Below are positions 1 through 7,030 of a stretch of DNA of 7,247 nt, one piece after another. The stretch comes from Brevibacterium picturae (GTDB lineage: Bacteria > Actinomycetota > Actinomycetes > Actinomycetales > Brevibacteriaceae). The stretch lies in contig NZ_JAKDJU010000151.1 in the NCBI RefSeq assembly GCF_030453725.1, forward strand, positions 1 to 7,247, given 5' to 3'. The position numbers and the translations under genes were made by a program. Position 1 is the first letter of the stretch, and every line of letters starts with the position of its first letter. Below the pieces are notes generated by a model. That model ran no database searches and was not told the DNA's origin. It saw only the letters and a program-made list of their open reading frames with translations.

Positions 1-30
1 CCATGTCACAGGAAGACGATTTCTGCTGAA

Positions 31-107
31 GTTCGCCTGCTGGCGTGAGTTCGCCTGCTGGCGTGAGTTCGCCGGCAGTGCGCATCGGGCGCGACGGAGA
101 GTTCGCC
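31..107. repeat. 18-bp tandem repeat with recurring GTTCGCC boxes
   Basis: The 18-bp unit GTTCGCCTGCTGGCGTGA occurs twice in perfect tandem (31-48 and 49-66). A third copy starts at 67 but diverges after GTTCGCC, and a fourth GTTCGCC box lies at 101-107. Box starts are therefore 31, 49, 67 and 101. Each full unit contains the small inverted repeat CGCC-TGCT-GGCG. The position directly upstream of the transporter gene would fit a multi-site operator or a small repeat expansion; the sequence alone does not decide which. Confidence 0.8.
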
Positions 108-139
108 GGTGATGGTGGCAACAGGCAGGGCTGATGACG

Positions 140-146
140 AAGGTGA
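140..146 (+). promoter_or_regulatory. Ribosome binding site for the transporter
   Basis: AAGGTGA is a good match to the anti-Shine-Dalgarno complement, with 9 bases before the ATG at 156. It supports that start over the in-frame GTG at 246 (residue 31), which would remove most of the Gly/Pro-rich N-terminal tail. Confidence 0.55.
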
Positions 147-155
147 AGACGAGAC

Positions 156-1499
156 ATGACTGACAATGAGAACGGCCCGCATAGTTCCGGGCCCGGGCCT
201 GGGGACGGGCCCGGGGACGGAACCGGCGCCGATGCCGGTACGGGCGTGGCCGAAGCCGAGGGTCCAGCGAAATGGAAGGTGGTCGGACCCGGTCTGGTCG
301 TTGCTGCGACCGGTGTCGGCGCCGCCGACATGGTGGCGACCCTGGTGGCCGGCAGCCAGTTCGGATACGGGCTGCTGTGGGCGGTGATCGTCGGTGTGAT
401 CCTCAAGATCGTCCTCGTCGAAGGTGCGGGCCGATTCACCCTGGCCACAGGGAAGACGATCTTCGAAGGTTGGACCTCTCTGGGCCGATGGACGACCTGG
501 TACTTCGGGCCCTACATCATCATCTGGGGATTCGTCTACGGTGCCACCGCGATGAGTTCGGCCGCACTTCCCCTGGCCGCGCTGTTCCCCGGAGTCAACC
601 TCACGGTGTGGGCTGTGGTCATGGGGCTGGCCGGCTTCGCCATGGTGTGGTTCGGGCGATACTCCGTGTTCGAGAAGATCACCGCGGCTCTCGTCGGAAT
701 CATGTTCGTCACCGTCGTCGGCCTGGCCATCATCGCCGTACCCAACGTGCCGAACATGCTCACCGGGCTCATCCCGCTGATCCCGGAAGGCGGCGTCATC
801 TACACCTTGGCTCTGGCCGGTGGTGTCGGCGGCACCATCACCCTCGCCGCATACGGGTACTGGCTGCGTGAGAAGGGCTGGCACACGCCCAAGTGGATGC
901 GGGTGATGCGCATCGACAACTCCATGGCCTACGTGCTGACGGGAATCTTCGTCATCGCCATGCTCATCGTCGGAGCCGAGGTCGTCCGCGCCGCCGGAGT
1001 CTCCATCTCTGCCGATGACAAGGGACTGATCGAACTCTCGGATGTGCTCAAAGCCAAATACGGTGATGTGGTCGGCACCGGTTTCCTCGTCGGGTTCTGG
1101 GCAGCATCCTTCTCCTCGATCATCGGAGTGTGGAACGGTGTGTCGCTGATGTTCGCCGATTTCTGGGGACACATGCGCAAGAAGCCCGCCGGGCACCCCG
1201 ACACTCTGACAGGTGGAAAGTACTTCAAGTTCTACGTGCTGTGGCTGACCTTCCCACCCATGATCCTCTTCCTCTTGGGCAAGCCGATCGGCCTGATCCT
1301 GGCCTACGGCGTGCTCGGGTCGCTGTTCATGCCGTTCCTGGCGATCACGCTCCTCGGTCTCCTCAACGGCAAGAAGATTCCGAAGAAATGGGCGAACAAG
1401 CTGCACACCAACATAGCGCTGGCCTTCACAGCGCTGCTCTTCATCGTCCTCGGCGGCCAGAAGCTCTACTCGAGCCTGGCGCCGCTCTGGGGAGGATGA
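156..1499 (+). CDS. Nramp-superfamily divalent metal transporter, divergent motif-swapped type
   Basis: This 447-residue integral membrane protein has a LeuT-like Nramp (SLC11) layout. The best family signature is GPGLVVAATGVGAADMVATL followed by VAGSQFGYGLLWAV (residues 44-77), which aligns with Nramp helix 1 and the start of helix 2. About eleven hydrophobic segments can be traced (roughly 45-62, 68-88, 116-136, 145-163, 171-193, 213-235, 258-280, 306-330, 356-374, 377-402, 418-438). Classical Nramps bind Mn/Fe through DPGN in helix 1 and MPH in helix 6. Here the aligned residues are GAAD (55-58) and TLA (229-231), so the usual Asp, Asn, Met and His ligands are missing, although an Asp (D58) sits at the Asn position. 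Membership of the superfamily is fairly sure. The substrate is not: it could be Mg, another ion, or something unlike a metal. Residues 1-38 form a Gly/Pro/Asp-rich, probably disordered cytosolic tail. The start is chosen for its ribosome binding site; the stop is TGA at 1497-1499. Confidence 0.85.
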   Translation: MTDNENGPHSSGPGPGDGPGDGTGADAGTGVAEAEGPAKWKVVGPGLVVAATGVGAADMVATLVAGSQFGYGLLWAVIVGVILKIVLVEGAGRFTLATGKTIFEGWTSLGRWTTWYFGPYIIIWGFVYGATAMSSAALPLAALFPGVNLTVWAVVMGLAGFAMVWFGRYSVFEKITAALVGIMFVTVVGLAIIAVPNVPNMLTGLIPLIPEGGVIYTLALAGGVGGTITLAAYGYWLREKGWHTPKWMRVMRIDNSMAYVLTGIFVIAMLIVGAEVVRAAGVSISADDKGLIELSDVLKAKYGDVVGTGFLVGFWAASFSSIIGVWNGVSLMFADFWGHMRKKPAGHPDTLTGGKYFKFYVLWLTFPPMILFLLGKPIGLILAYGVLGSLFMPFLAITLLGLLNGKKIPKKWANKLHTNIALAFTALLFIVLGGQKLYSSLAPLWGG

Positions 1500-1533
1500 G
1501 GGGAGAGGGATGTCCTTCTTCACTCATCCGCGG

Positions 1534-1539
1534 CAGAAT
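1534..1539 (+). promoter_or_regulatory. Possible -10 element for a leaderless DinB-like mRNA
   Basis: CAGAAT lies 6 bases before the ATG at 1546, the spacing at which transcription would begin on the start codon itself. It departs from TANNNT at the first base, and no good -35 hexamer is visible. Leaderless mRNAs are common in actinobacteria, so this is plausible but weak. Confidence 0.25.
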
Positions 1540-1545
1540 GGAGAC

Positions 1546-2133
1546 ATGCCCCGCGACGATGCGATGAAGACGATCCTCAAGAACCACCTGCAGGCCAGCC
1601 GCAATGATCTGATGTGGAAGCTCGAGGGCGTCGGCGAACGGGATCTGCGGATGCCGCAGACGCCCACGGGGTTCAACCTCTTGGGCGTCGTCAAGCACAT
1701 GACGCTCGTGGAGATCGGGTATTTCGGCGACACCTTCGGCAGACCATGGCCGAACCCGGAAGAGACCTTCACCGATGAGCAGCTCGAGTCCGAGCCGCAG
1801 GCCGACTGGTATGCCACGGAGACGGAAACTGCGGGCTCCATCCTCGACTTCTACCGACGGGTGTGGACCTTCGCCGACGAGACGATAGACACTCACACGC
1901 TCGACGCGCAGGGGACGGTGCCCCATTGGCGACCCGAGAAGGCTGCTGTGTCGCTGCAGCAGATCATGGTCCACGTCATCGTGGACCTGACCAGGCATCT
2001 GGGGCAGGTCGACATCGTTCGCGAGAGCATCGACGGACAGGTGGGACTCAACCCCCGCAACCCGAACATGCCCGAGGGCCAGGACTGGGCCGCATACCTT
2101 GCCGAACTGCGGACTCTGGCGGACAACGCCTGA
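1546..2133 (+). CDS. DinB/DUF664 family protein (putative mycothiol-dependent transferase)
   Basis: A 195-residue soluble protein of the DinB/YfiT-like four-helix-bundle superfamily, DUF664 branch. Recognisable segments are DDAMKTILKNHL at the N-terminus, TPTGFNLLGVVKHMTLVE (39-56), GYFGDTFGRPWP (58-69) and the C-terminal helix HVIVDLTRHLGQVDIVRE (143-160). Members usually bind a divalent metal through three His-like ligands; H51, D147 and H151 are the likely equivalents here. Some actinobacterial DinB proteins are mycothiol S-transferases, so a thiol-transfer or detoxification role is reasonable but inferred; the substrate cannot be read from sequence. An in-frame ATG at 1510 would add 12 residues, is preceded by GAGGGGA 10 bases after the transporter stop, and would suggest translational coupling. 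I prefer 1546 because family members, as I recall them, begin directly at the DDA segment. The next gene starts 62 bases downstream. Confidence 0.8.
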   Translation: MPRDDAMKTILKNHLQASRNDLMWKLEGVGERDLRMPQTPTGFNLLGVVKHMTLVEIGYFGDTFGRPWPNPEETFTDEQLESEPQADWYATETETAGSILDFYRRVWTFADETIDTHTLDAQGTVPHWRPEKAAVSLQQIMVHVIVDLTRHLGQVDIVRESIDGQVGLNPRNPNMPEGQDWAAYLAELRTLADNA

Positions 2134-2179
2134 GCGCACCCGCACGACCGCCGGCGTCCGCCTCGGCGGGAGCAGACGT

Positions 2180-2185
2180 TAAGCT
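2180..2185 (+). promoter_or_regulatory. Possible -10 element for hrpA
   Basis: TAAGCT fits the actinobacterial TANNNT pattern and ends 10 bases before the ATG at 2196, implying a leader of only about 3 bases. No convincing -35 or strong Shine-Dalgarno site is seen, which would fit near-leaderless translation. Read-through from the upstream gene is equally possible. Confidence 0.3.
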
Positions 2186-2195
2186 GGGAACTGAC

Positions 2196-5100
2196 ATGGC
2201 ACAAGAGAACTCAGCATCGTCGACCCCCGGTACGGATAACTCGACCTCACGGACGGATACACCGTCACCACGCCCTGCGAAGCGACCACCTCGGCGCAAG
2301 AATCAGCGACGCAAGAACACCGGGGCCGGACACCGCGAACGTCGGGCACGGCTGACTGCTGCCCGCAAGGCTCAGCCCGTCGAGGTCACCTATCCGGAGA
2401 ATCTGCCGGTCTCCGCTGCCAAGGACGAGATCGCCGAGGCCATCCGCGACAATCAGGTCGTCATCGTCGCCGGTGAGACCGGATCGGGAAAGACCACCCA
2501 GCTGCCCAAGATCTGCCTCGAACTGGGGCTGGGAGTCAACGGACTCATCGGGCACACCCAGCCTCGGCGAATCGCTGCCAGGACCGTGGCCGATCGCATC
2601 GCCGACGAACTCGGCGAAGACCTCGGGTCCACCATCGGCTACCAGGTGCGATTCACCGCGCAGGTCGCGGATTCGACCCGGGTCAAGGTCATGACCGACG
2701 GCATTCTGCTCTCGGAGCTCTCCCGCGACAAACTGCTGCGCGACTACGAAGTCATCATCATCGACGAGGCCCACGAACGCAGCCTCAACATCGACTTCCT
2801 GCTCGGTTACCTCAAGGAAGTGATGGGCAAGCGTCCCGAGCTCAAGGTCATCATCACCTCGGCGACGATCGACCCGCAGTCCTTCGCCGCCCACTTCGAC
2901 GACGCCCCGATCATCGAAGTCGCGGGCCGGACCTACCCCGTCGAAGTCCGTTATCGTCCGCTCGTCGAGGACGAGGAGGACGATGACGTCGATGGGCCCG
3001 GGGAGTCGGGAAGCTACGAAACGGGGCCCGAGGATCAGACAGAGGGCATCATCGCAGCCTTCGACGAACTCAGCGCCGAAGCCCCCGGCGACATCCTCGT
3101 CTTCCTCTCCGGGGAACGCGAGATCCGTGATACCGCCGAAGCTCTCGAGGCTCACCTGCGCACACGACCACGCCTGAGCAACTGGGATGTCGTGCCGCTC
3201 TTCGCTCGCCTCTCCGCCGGCGAACAGCAGAAGGTCTTCAAGCCCCACTCCAGGCCACGCCTCGTGCTGGCCACGAACGTTGCCGAAACCTCGCTGACGG
3301 TGCCCGGCATCAAGTACGTCATCGACGTCGGCACCGCCCGCATCTCGAGGTACTCCAACCGCACTCGGGTCCAGCGCCTGCCGATCGAGCGCATCTCCCA
3401 GGCGAGTGCGAACCAGCGCAAGGGGCGTTCGGGCCGTACCAGTGACGGCATCTGCATCCGCCTGTATTCGGAAGCCGACTTCGACTCGCGACAGGAGTTC
3501 ACCGACCCCGAGATCCTGCGCACCAACCTGGCCAGCGTCATCCTGCAGATGGCCGACCTCGGGTTCGCGGCGAGTGACAAGGAGATCCTCGAATTCCCGT
3601 TCCTCACCCCGCCGGAGGCCAAAGCAGTCCGTGACGGGCGCACCATGCTCTCCGAACTGGGCGCACTGACCAGCGACAAGGCCGGCACGATCACTGTCAC
3701 CCCGACCGGTCGGCAGCTGTCCCTGCTCCCGATCGACCCGAGACTGGCGCGCATGGTCATCGCCGGCGCCGAGGCGGGATGCGGGGGAGAGGTCACCGTC
3801 ATCGTGGCTGCGCTGTCCATTCAGGATCCGCGCGAACGCCCCACCGAGGTGCGAGCCGCCGCCGACGAGAAGCACGCCCGGTTCACCCACGCGGGCAGCG
3901 ACTTCCTGTCCTACCTCAACCTGTGGAATTACCTGGATGACCAGCGGTCGACGCTGACGAGTTCGAAGTTCCGTCGTCAGTGCAAGGCCGAGTTCCTCAA
4001 CTTCGTGCGCATCCGCGAATGGCAGGACCTCGTCGGCCAGCTTCGGTCCCTGCTCGGGTCCGCGGGCATCCGCGTCAACAAGTCCGTGTGGCGCCCGGTT
4101 GAAGCCTCTGCCGCCGGGGCTGCCTCGTCGACAGGTGCAACTGCTGGTTCGTCCTCCGGCGCCGAGGTGGGCCCCGGGTCCGCGTCGAATGTGAAGGGAT
4201 CGAAGGCGACCGCTTCGAACGCCGCCGCAGCGAGGCCGGGGGCGGGCGGCGCGAACGGCAAGATCGGATTCGCCGAACTCAGTGCGCAGAAACGCAGCGC
4301 GAAGAAGAACGGCGGACAGGATGCCGAGAAGTCCGGGCAGAGTGCTGCCAGCGCGAGGCTCGACCCGCACGCCGCGGCCATCCACCGTGCGCTGCTGACC
4401 GGGCTGCTGTCGATGATCGGCTCCAGGTCGGAGAGGAACAAGGACTATCAGGGAGCGCGGGGCACCCGCTTCGCGATCTTCCCCGGTTCGGGCCTGTTCA
4501 AGAAGAAGCCCGACTTCGTCATGGCCGCGGAACTCGTCGAGACCTCCAGACTGTGGGCCCGAACCGTCTCAGCGATCGAACCCGACTGGGTCGTCGAAGC
4601 CGCCGGTGATCTGGTGACCAGGCAGCACTCGGATCCGCACTGGTCGAAGAAGGCCGGAGGGTCGATGGTCTATGAGAAGATCTCGCTCTACGGCGTCACC
4701 CTCGTGTCCGATCGGCGGGTCGGTTACGGGACCTTCGACCAGGAGGCCGCGCGTGACATGTTCATCCGCAAGGGCCTCATCGACGGTGACTGGCACGAAC
4801 GCTTCGGGTTCCTCGAGCACAATGCGTCAGTCATCGACGAGGCGGAGGCGCTGGCCTCACGCACACGCAACCGCAGGGTCCTCGACCAGGACGACGCGCT
4901 CTTCGAGTTCTACGATGAGCGGATTCCGGCCACGATCACCTCGGCGGCGGACTTCCGTTCCTGGTGGAAGGGGCAGAAACGTCGCGACTCGCACCTTCTG
5001 GATCTGAGCACCTCGATCCTGCTCAGCGATGACAGCGAGGAACTGACCGCCTCGGTGGCCGATGACTTCCCGATGGAATGGGAGCTGGCCGACGGTTCGA

Positions 5101-6473
5101 CGGCCAAGCTGCGGTACTCCTTCGAACCCGGCAGCACGGAGGACGGAGTGACCGTCGAGCTGCCTGCGGCCGCCGTGCCCCTGGTGGATTCCGAGGAATT
5201 CTCCTGGCAGGTCCCGGGGCTGCGTGAGGAACTCGTCGCCGCCTACATTCGCTCGCTGCCGAAGAACAAGCGCCGGTACTTCGTGCCCGCACCGGACGTC
5301 GCCCGCGACATCCTGGCCGTACTCACTCCTTATCGTGGGTCCCTGCCCGAGGTGCTCGCCGCACATCTGAGCGAACGCGCCGGAGGGGGCGGCCTGAACG
5401 ATCTGGTGCCCATCACCGTCAGCTCGCAGGACTTCGACGGGAACCGCATCCCACCCCATCTGCGGATCCGCTTCCGCGTCATCGACGGCACCACCACTGT
5501 GGGCATCGGCGAGGATCTGACCAAACTGACGAAGACTGCGAAACCCCAGGTGCGCAAGGCTCGGGCGAAGCAGGTCTCATTCAATGCCGAGGTCGGGCTG
5601 ACCTCATGGTCATTCGGTGCCCTGGCGAACCCCGATGACGCGGAGGTCGGCGCTGTACCCGGCCTCGTGGACCGGGGCACCAGCGTCGACCTCATCGCCT
5701 TCGACACCGCTGCCCAAGCTCGGCTGGCCTCACGTGAAGGACTCATCACCCTGCTGAGCCTGCGCACGAACGAGGCGCTGAAGTACCTGCGCGACGGACT
5801 GACGACCGATGAGAAGCTCGTCCTCGCCGGTCACCAGAAAACCTCGGACGAAATGCTCCACGCCCTGATCAGGGCTGGAATCCGCAGCATCGTCGAGACC
5901 GAGCTGGGGCCCGCGGAGACCGGCTGGGTGGCCGATGCCGACGAGTTCGGGCGTCTTGAAACCGCGATGCACGCAGCATTGACCGATATGTGCTCGGGGC
6001 TGCTGCCTTTCCTGATGAAGGCGCTGCGGTCCGCGACCGAACTCGACAGGCTCGTATCGAAAGCCTCGTCGCTGGCGATCCTGTCCAACCTCGCCGATGT
6101 GCAGGCATGGCGAGGATCGCGAATCACGGGGGAGTCGGTGGCCGCAATGACCGGGCAGATAGTCCGCGACCTGCCGCGGTGGGTGCAGGCCGAGATAGTC
6201 CGCATCGATGGAATGCAGAATTCCCCGATGCGTGACAAGCAGCTCATGGACCGCATCAGCGGCAGCACCGAGGCTGTGGTGAAGAAGCTGGGCAACAGAT
6301 ACCCCGAACTGGCCAAGGCGGATTGGTCACGGATCGTGGCCTCGGTGCCCAGCGACTGGCGGGACGTGGTCGTCATGCTCGAGGAGCTGCGCGTCAGCCT
6401 CTACGCGAATTCGCTGGGAACGGCGCACCCGGTGTCGGAGAAGAGGATCGCCAAGGCCCTCGCCCAGCTGTAA
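2196..6473 (+). CDS. hrpA: ATP-dependent RNA helicase HrpA (DEAH/RHA family)
   Basis: This 1425-residue cytosolic protein unwinds RNA using NTP hydrolysis. In E. coli, HrpA is linked to mRNA processing and rescue of collided ribosomes. The full helicase core is visible: motif I GETGSGKTT (93-101), Ia TQPRR (121-125), II DEAH (190-193), III SAT (222-224), IV LVFLSGERE (301-309), V ATNVAETSLTVPG (359-371) and VI QRKGRSGR (407-414). The winged-helix and helical-bundle region follows (about 435-620), then the OB region with LLTGLLSMIG (733-742) and FPGSGLFKKKPDF (762-774), and a DUF3418-type C-terminus (about 840-1425). The sequence is close to E. coli HrpA through the core but longer than its 1300 residues. 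Much of the excess is an Ala/Ser/Gly-rich insertion at about 631-722. An acidic insert sits at 258-282, and residues 1-60 form a Ser/Thr/Pro then Arg/Lys-rich tail. The ATG at 2196 is chosen because an upstream extension would run out of frame through the DinB-like gene. The gene is intact. Confidence 0.96.
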   Translation: MAQENSASSTPGTDNSTSRTDTPSPRPAKRPPRRKNQRRKNTGAGHRERRARLTAARKAQPVEVTYPENLPVSAAKDEIAEAIRDNQVVIVAGETGSGKTTQLPKICLELGLGVNGLIGHTQPRRIAARTVADRIADELGEDLGSTIGYQVRFTAQVADSTRVKVMTDGILLSELSRDKLLRDYEVIIIDEAHERSLNIDFLLGYLKEVMGKRPELKVIITSATIDPQSFAAHFDDAPIIEVAGRTYPVEVRYRPLVEDEEDDDVDGPGESGSYETGPEDQTEGIIAAFDELSAEAPGDILVFLSGEREIRDTAEALEAHLRTRPRLSNWDVVPLFARLSAGEQQKVFKPHSRPRLVLATNVAETSLTVPGIKYVIDVGTARISRYSNRTRVQRLPIERISQASANQRKGRSGRTSDGICIRLYSEADFDSRQEFTDPEILRTNLASVILQMADLGFAASDKEILEFPFLTPPEAKAVRDGRTMLSELGALTSDKAGTITVTPTGRQLSLLPIDPRLARMVIAGAEAGCGGEVTVIVAALSIQDPRERPTEVRAAADEKHARFTHAGSDFLSYLNLWNYLDDQRSTLTSSKFRRQCKAEFLNFVRIREWQDLVGQLRSLLGSAGIRVNKSVWRPVEASAAGAASSTGATAGSSSGAEVGPGSASNVKGSKATASNAAAARPGAGGANGKIGFAELSAQKRSAKKNGGQDAEKSGQSAASARLDPHAAAIHRALLTGLLSMIGSRSERNKDYQGARGTRFAIFPGSGLFKKKPDFVMAAELVETSRLWARTVSAIEPDWVVEAAGDLVTRQHSDPHWSKKAGGSMVYEKISLYGVTLVSDRRVGYGTFDQEAARDMFIRKGLIDGDWHERFGFLEHNASVIDEAEALASRTRNRRVLDQDDALFEFYDERIPATITSAADFRSWWKGQKRRDSHLLDLSTSILLSDDSEELTASVADDFPMEWELADGSTAKLRYSFEPGSTEDGVTVELPAAAVPLVDSEEFSWQVPGLREELVAAYIRSLPKNKRRYFVPAPDVARDILAVLTPYRGSLPEVLAAHLSERAGGGGLNDLVPITVSSQDFDGNRIPPHLRIRFRVIDGTTTVGIGEDLTKLTKTAKPQVRKARAKQVSFNAEVGLTSWSFGALANPDDAEVGAVPGLVDRGTSVDLIAFDTAAQARLASREGLITLLSLRTNEALKYLRDGLTTDEKLVLAGHQKTSDEMLHALIRAGIRSIVETELGPAETGWVADADEFGRLETAMHAALTDMCSGLLPFLMKALRSATELDRLVSKASSLAILSNLADVQAWRGSRITGESVAAMTGQIVRDLPRWVQAEIVRIDGMQNSPMRDKQLMDRISGSTEAVVKKLGNRYPELAKADWSRIVASVPSDWRDVVVMLEELRVSLYANSLGTAHPVSEKRIAKALAQL

Positions 6474-6484
6474 TGGGCCGTGTT

Positions 6485-6501
6485 GGTGGGCACCCCTCAC
6501 C
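6485..6501 (+). terminator. Weak hairpin after hrpA
   Basis: GGTGGG and CCTCACC can form a stem of about 6 bp with one G-T pair and a 5-base loop, 11 bases past the hrpA stop. Only a poor T tract (GTTAG) follows, so intrinsic termination is doubtful. The element lies between convergent genes, where a terminator is expected. Confidence 0.25.
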
Positions 6502-6655
6502 GTTAGTCGCTGATCGCGCCGTTGCAACGAGAGGTATCGGCGCTGCGGGGGTGATGTGCGAAACTCCCGGTGAGAAGCGAGGCTATGTGTAGGACGTGGC
6601 GCTGCGGGTAGGGCGCGGGTGTGGAAGAGATGGTGCCGCGTGCAGGATGCCGAGG

Positions 6656-7030
6656 TTACGAAGCGCCGGTGGTGAAGTAGCCGTTGAGGAGCCACCAGAT
6701 GGGCAGACACGCGGCGGCGAGGAAAGCAGCGACGGACCACCAGATGCGCCACTTCCACGTGCGCCGGCGGGTACCGAAGAAGAGGAAGACGAGGTAGAAG
6801 ACGAGACAGAATGCACCGGAGAGGCTGAGCATCACCATGGAGAATGCCTCCCAGCCGGAGGTTCCGAGGTCGAAGAGGTAGCTGGTGACCTGACCGATCT
6901 CGAGCGAGAACTTGATCGCCAGCACCAGGAAGGGGATGCCGAGGACCGCCGCGAGGATCAGCGGCAAAGCCTTGAGTAGGCGTTCCTTCGGTTCCGAGCG
7001 ACCGGCGTATTCGACAAATTCCTCAGTCAT
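6656..7030 (-). CDS. Small three-helix membrane protein of unknown function
   Basis: A 124-residue protein that I do not recognise. It begins MTEEFVEYAGRSEPKERL, a charged N-terminal segment, followed by three hydrophobic segments at about 20-40, 61-85 and 96-115. The second loop is basic and aromatic (GTRRRTWKWRIWW, 86-98), which by the positive-inside rule places it in the cytosol. The C-terminus is short (NGYFTTGAS). There is no signal peptide cleavage site and no catalytic motif that I can see. The ATG at 7030 is chosen because it overlaps the stop of the preceding gene as ATGACTGA, a typical coupling arrangement. A longer frame continues upstream to 7213, but that extension reads as Cys/His/Thr-rich repeats with rare codons and looks non-coding. 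The gene converges on hrpA. Confidence 0.7.
   Translation of the reverse strand: MTEEFVEYAGRSEPKERLLKALPLILAAVLGIPFLVLAIKFSLEIGQVTSYLFDLGTSGWEAFSMVMLSLSGAFCLVFYLVFLFFGTRRRTWKWRIWWSVAAFLAAACLPIWWLLNGYFTTGAS

Larger units (their letters stand above)
1..155. other. Leader/intergenic region before the transporter gene
   Basis: No convincing gene is visible here. One plus-strand frame is open from the window edge for about 110 bases, but it reads as Cys/Trp/Arg-rich repeats and is probably not coding. The stretch holds the GTTCGCC direct repeats and a ribosome binding site for the gene at 156. I see no clear -10/-35 pair and no recognisable riboswitch. The left edge cuts off whatever precedes it. 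Confidence 0.5.

Noticed and set aside
6..1523. A 505-codon open frame on the minus strand opposite the transporter gene
   Set aside because: It is antisense to a clearly conserved membrane protein. Its product is a His/Asp/Gly/Arg mixture without domains, as expected from antisense of high-GC third positions.
2149..2170. GC-rich hairpin between the DinB-like gene and hrpA
   Set aside because: Only 4-5 bp stems with competing pairings and no T tract, so it is not a credible terminator.
1863..2195. A 111-codon upstream extension of hrpA
   Set aside because: It overlaps the conserved DinB-like gene in another frame and reads as Arg/His-rich sequence. The ATG at 2196 gives a normal HrpA N-terminus.
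2265..4385. A 706-codon open frame on the minus strand inside hrpA
   Set aside because: It lies opposite the conserved helicase core, has no recognisable domain, and is explained by codon bias of the sense gene.
6613..6641. Hairpin GCGCGG/CCGCGT after the minus-strand membrane gene
   Set aside because: It has a 17-base loop and no T tract on either strand, so it is too weak to call a terminator.
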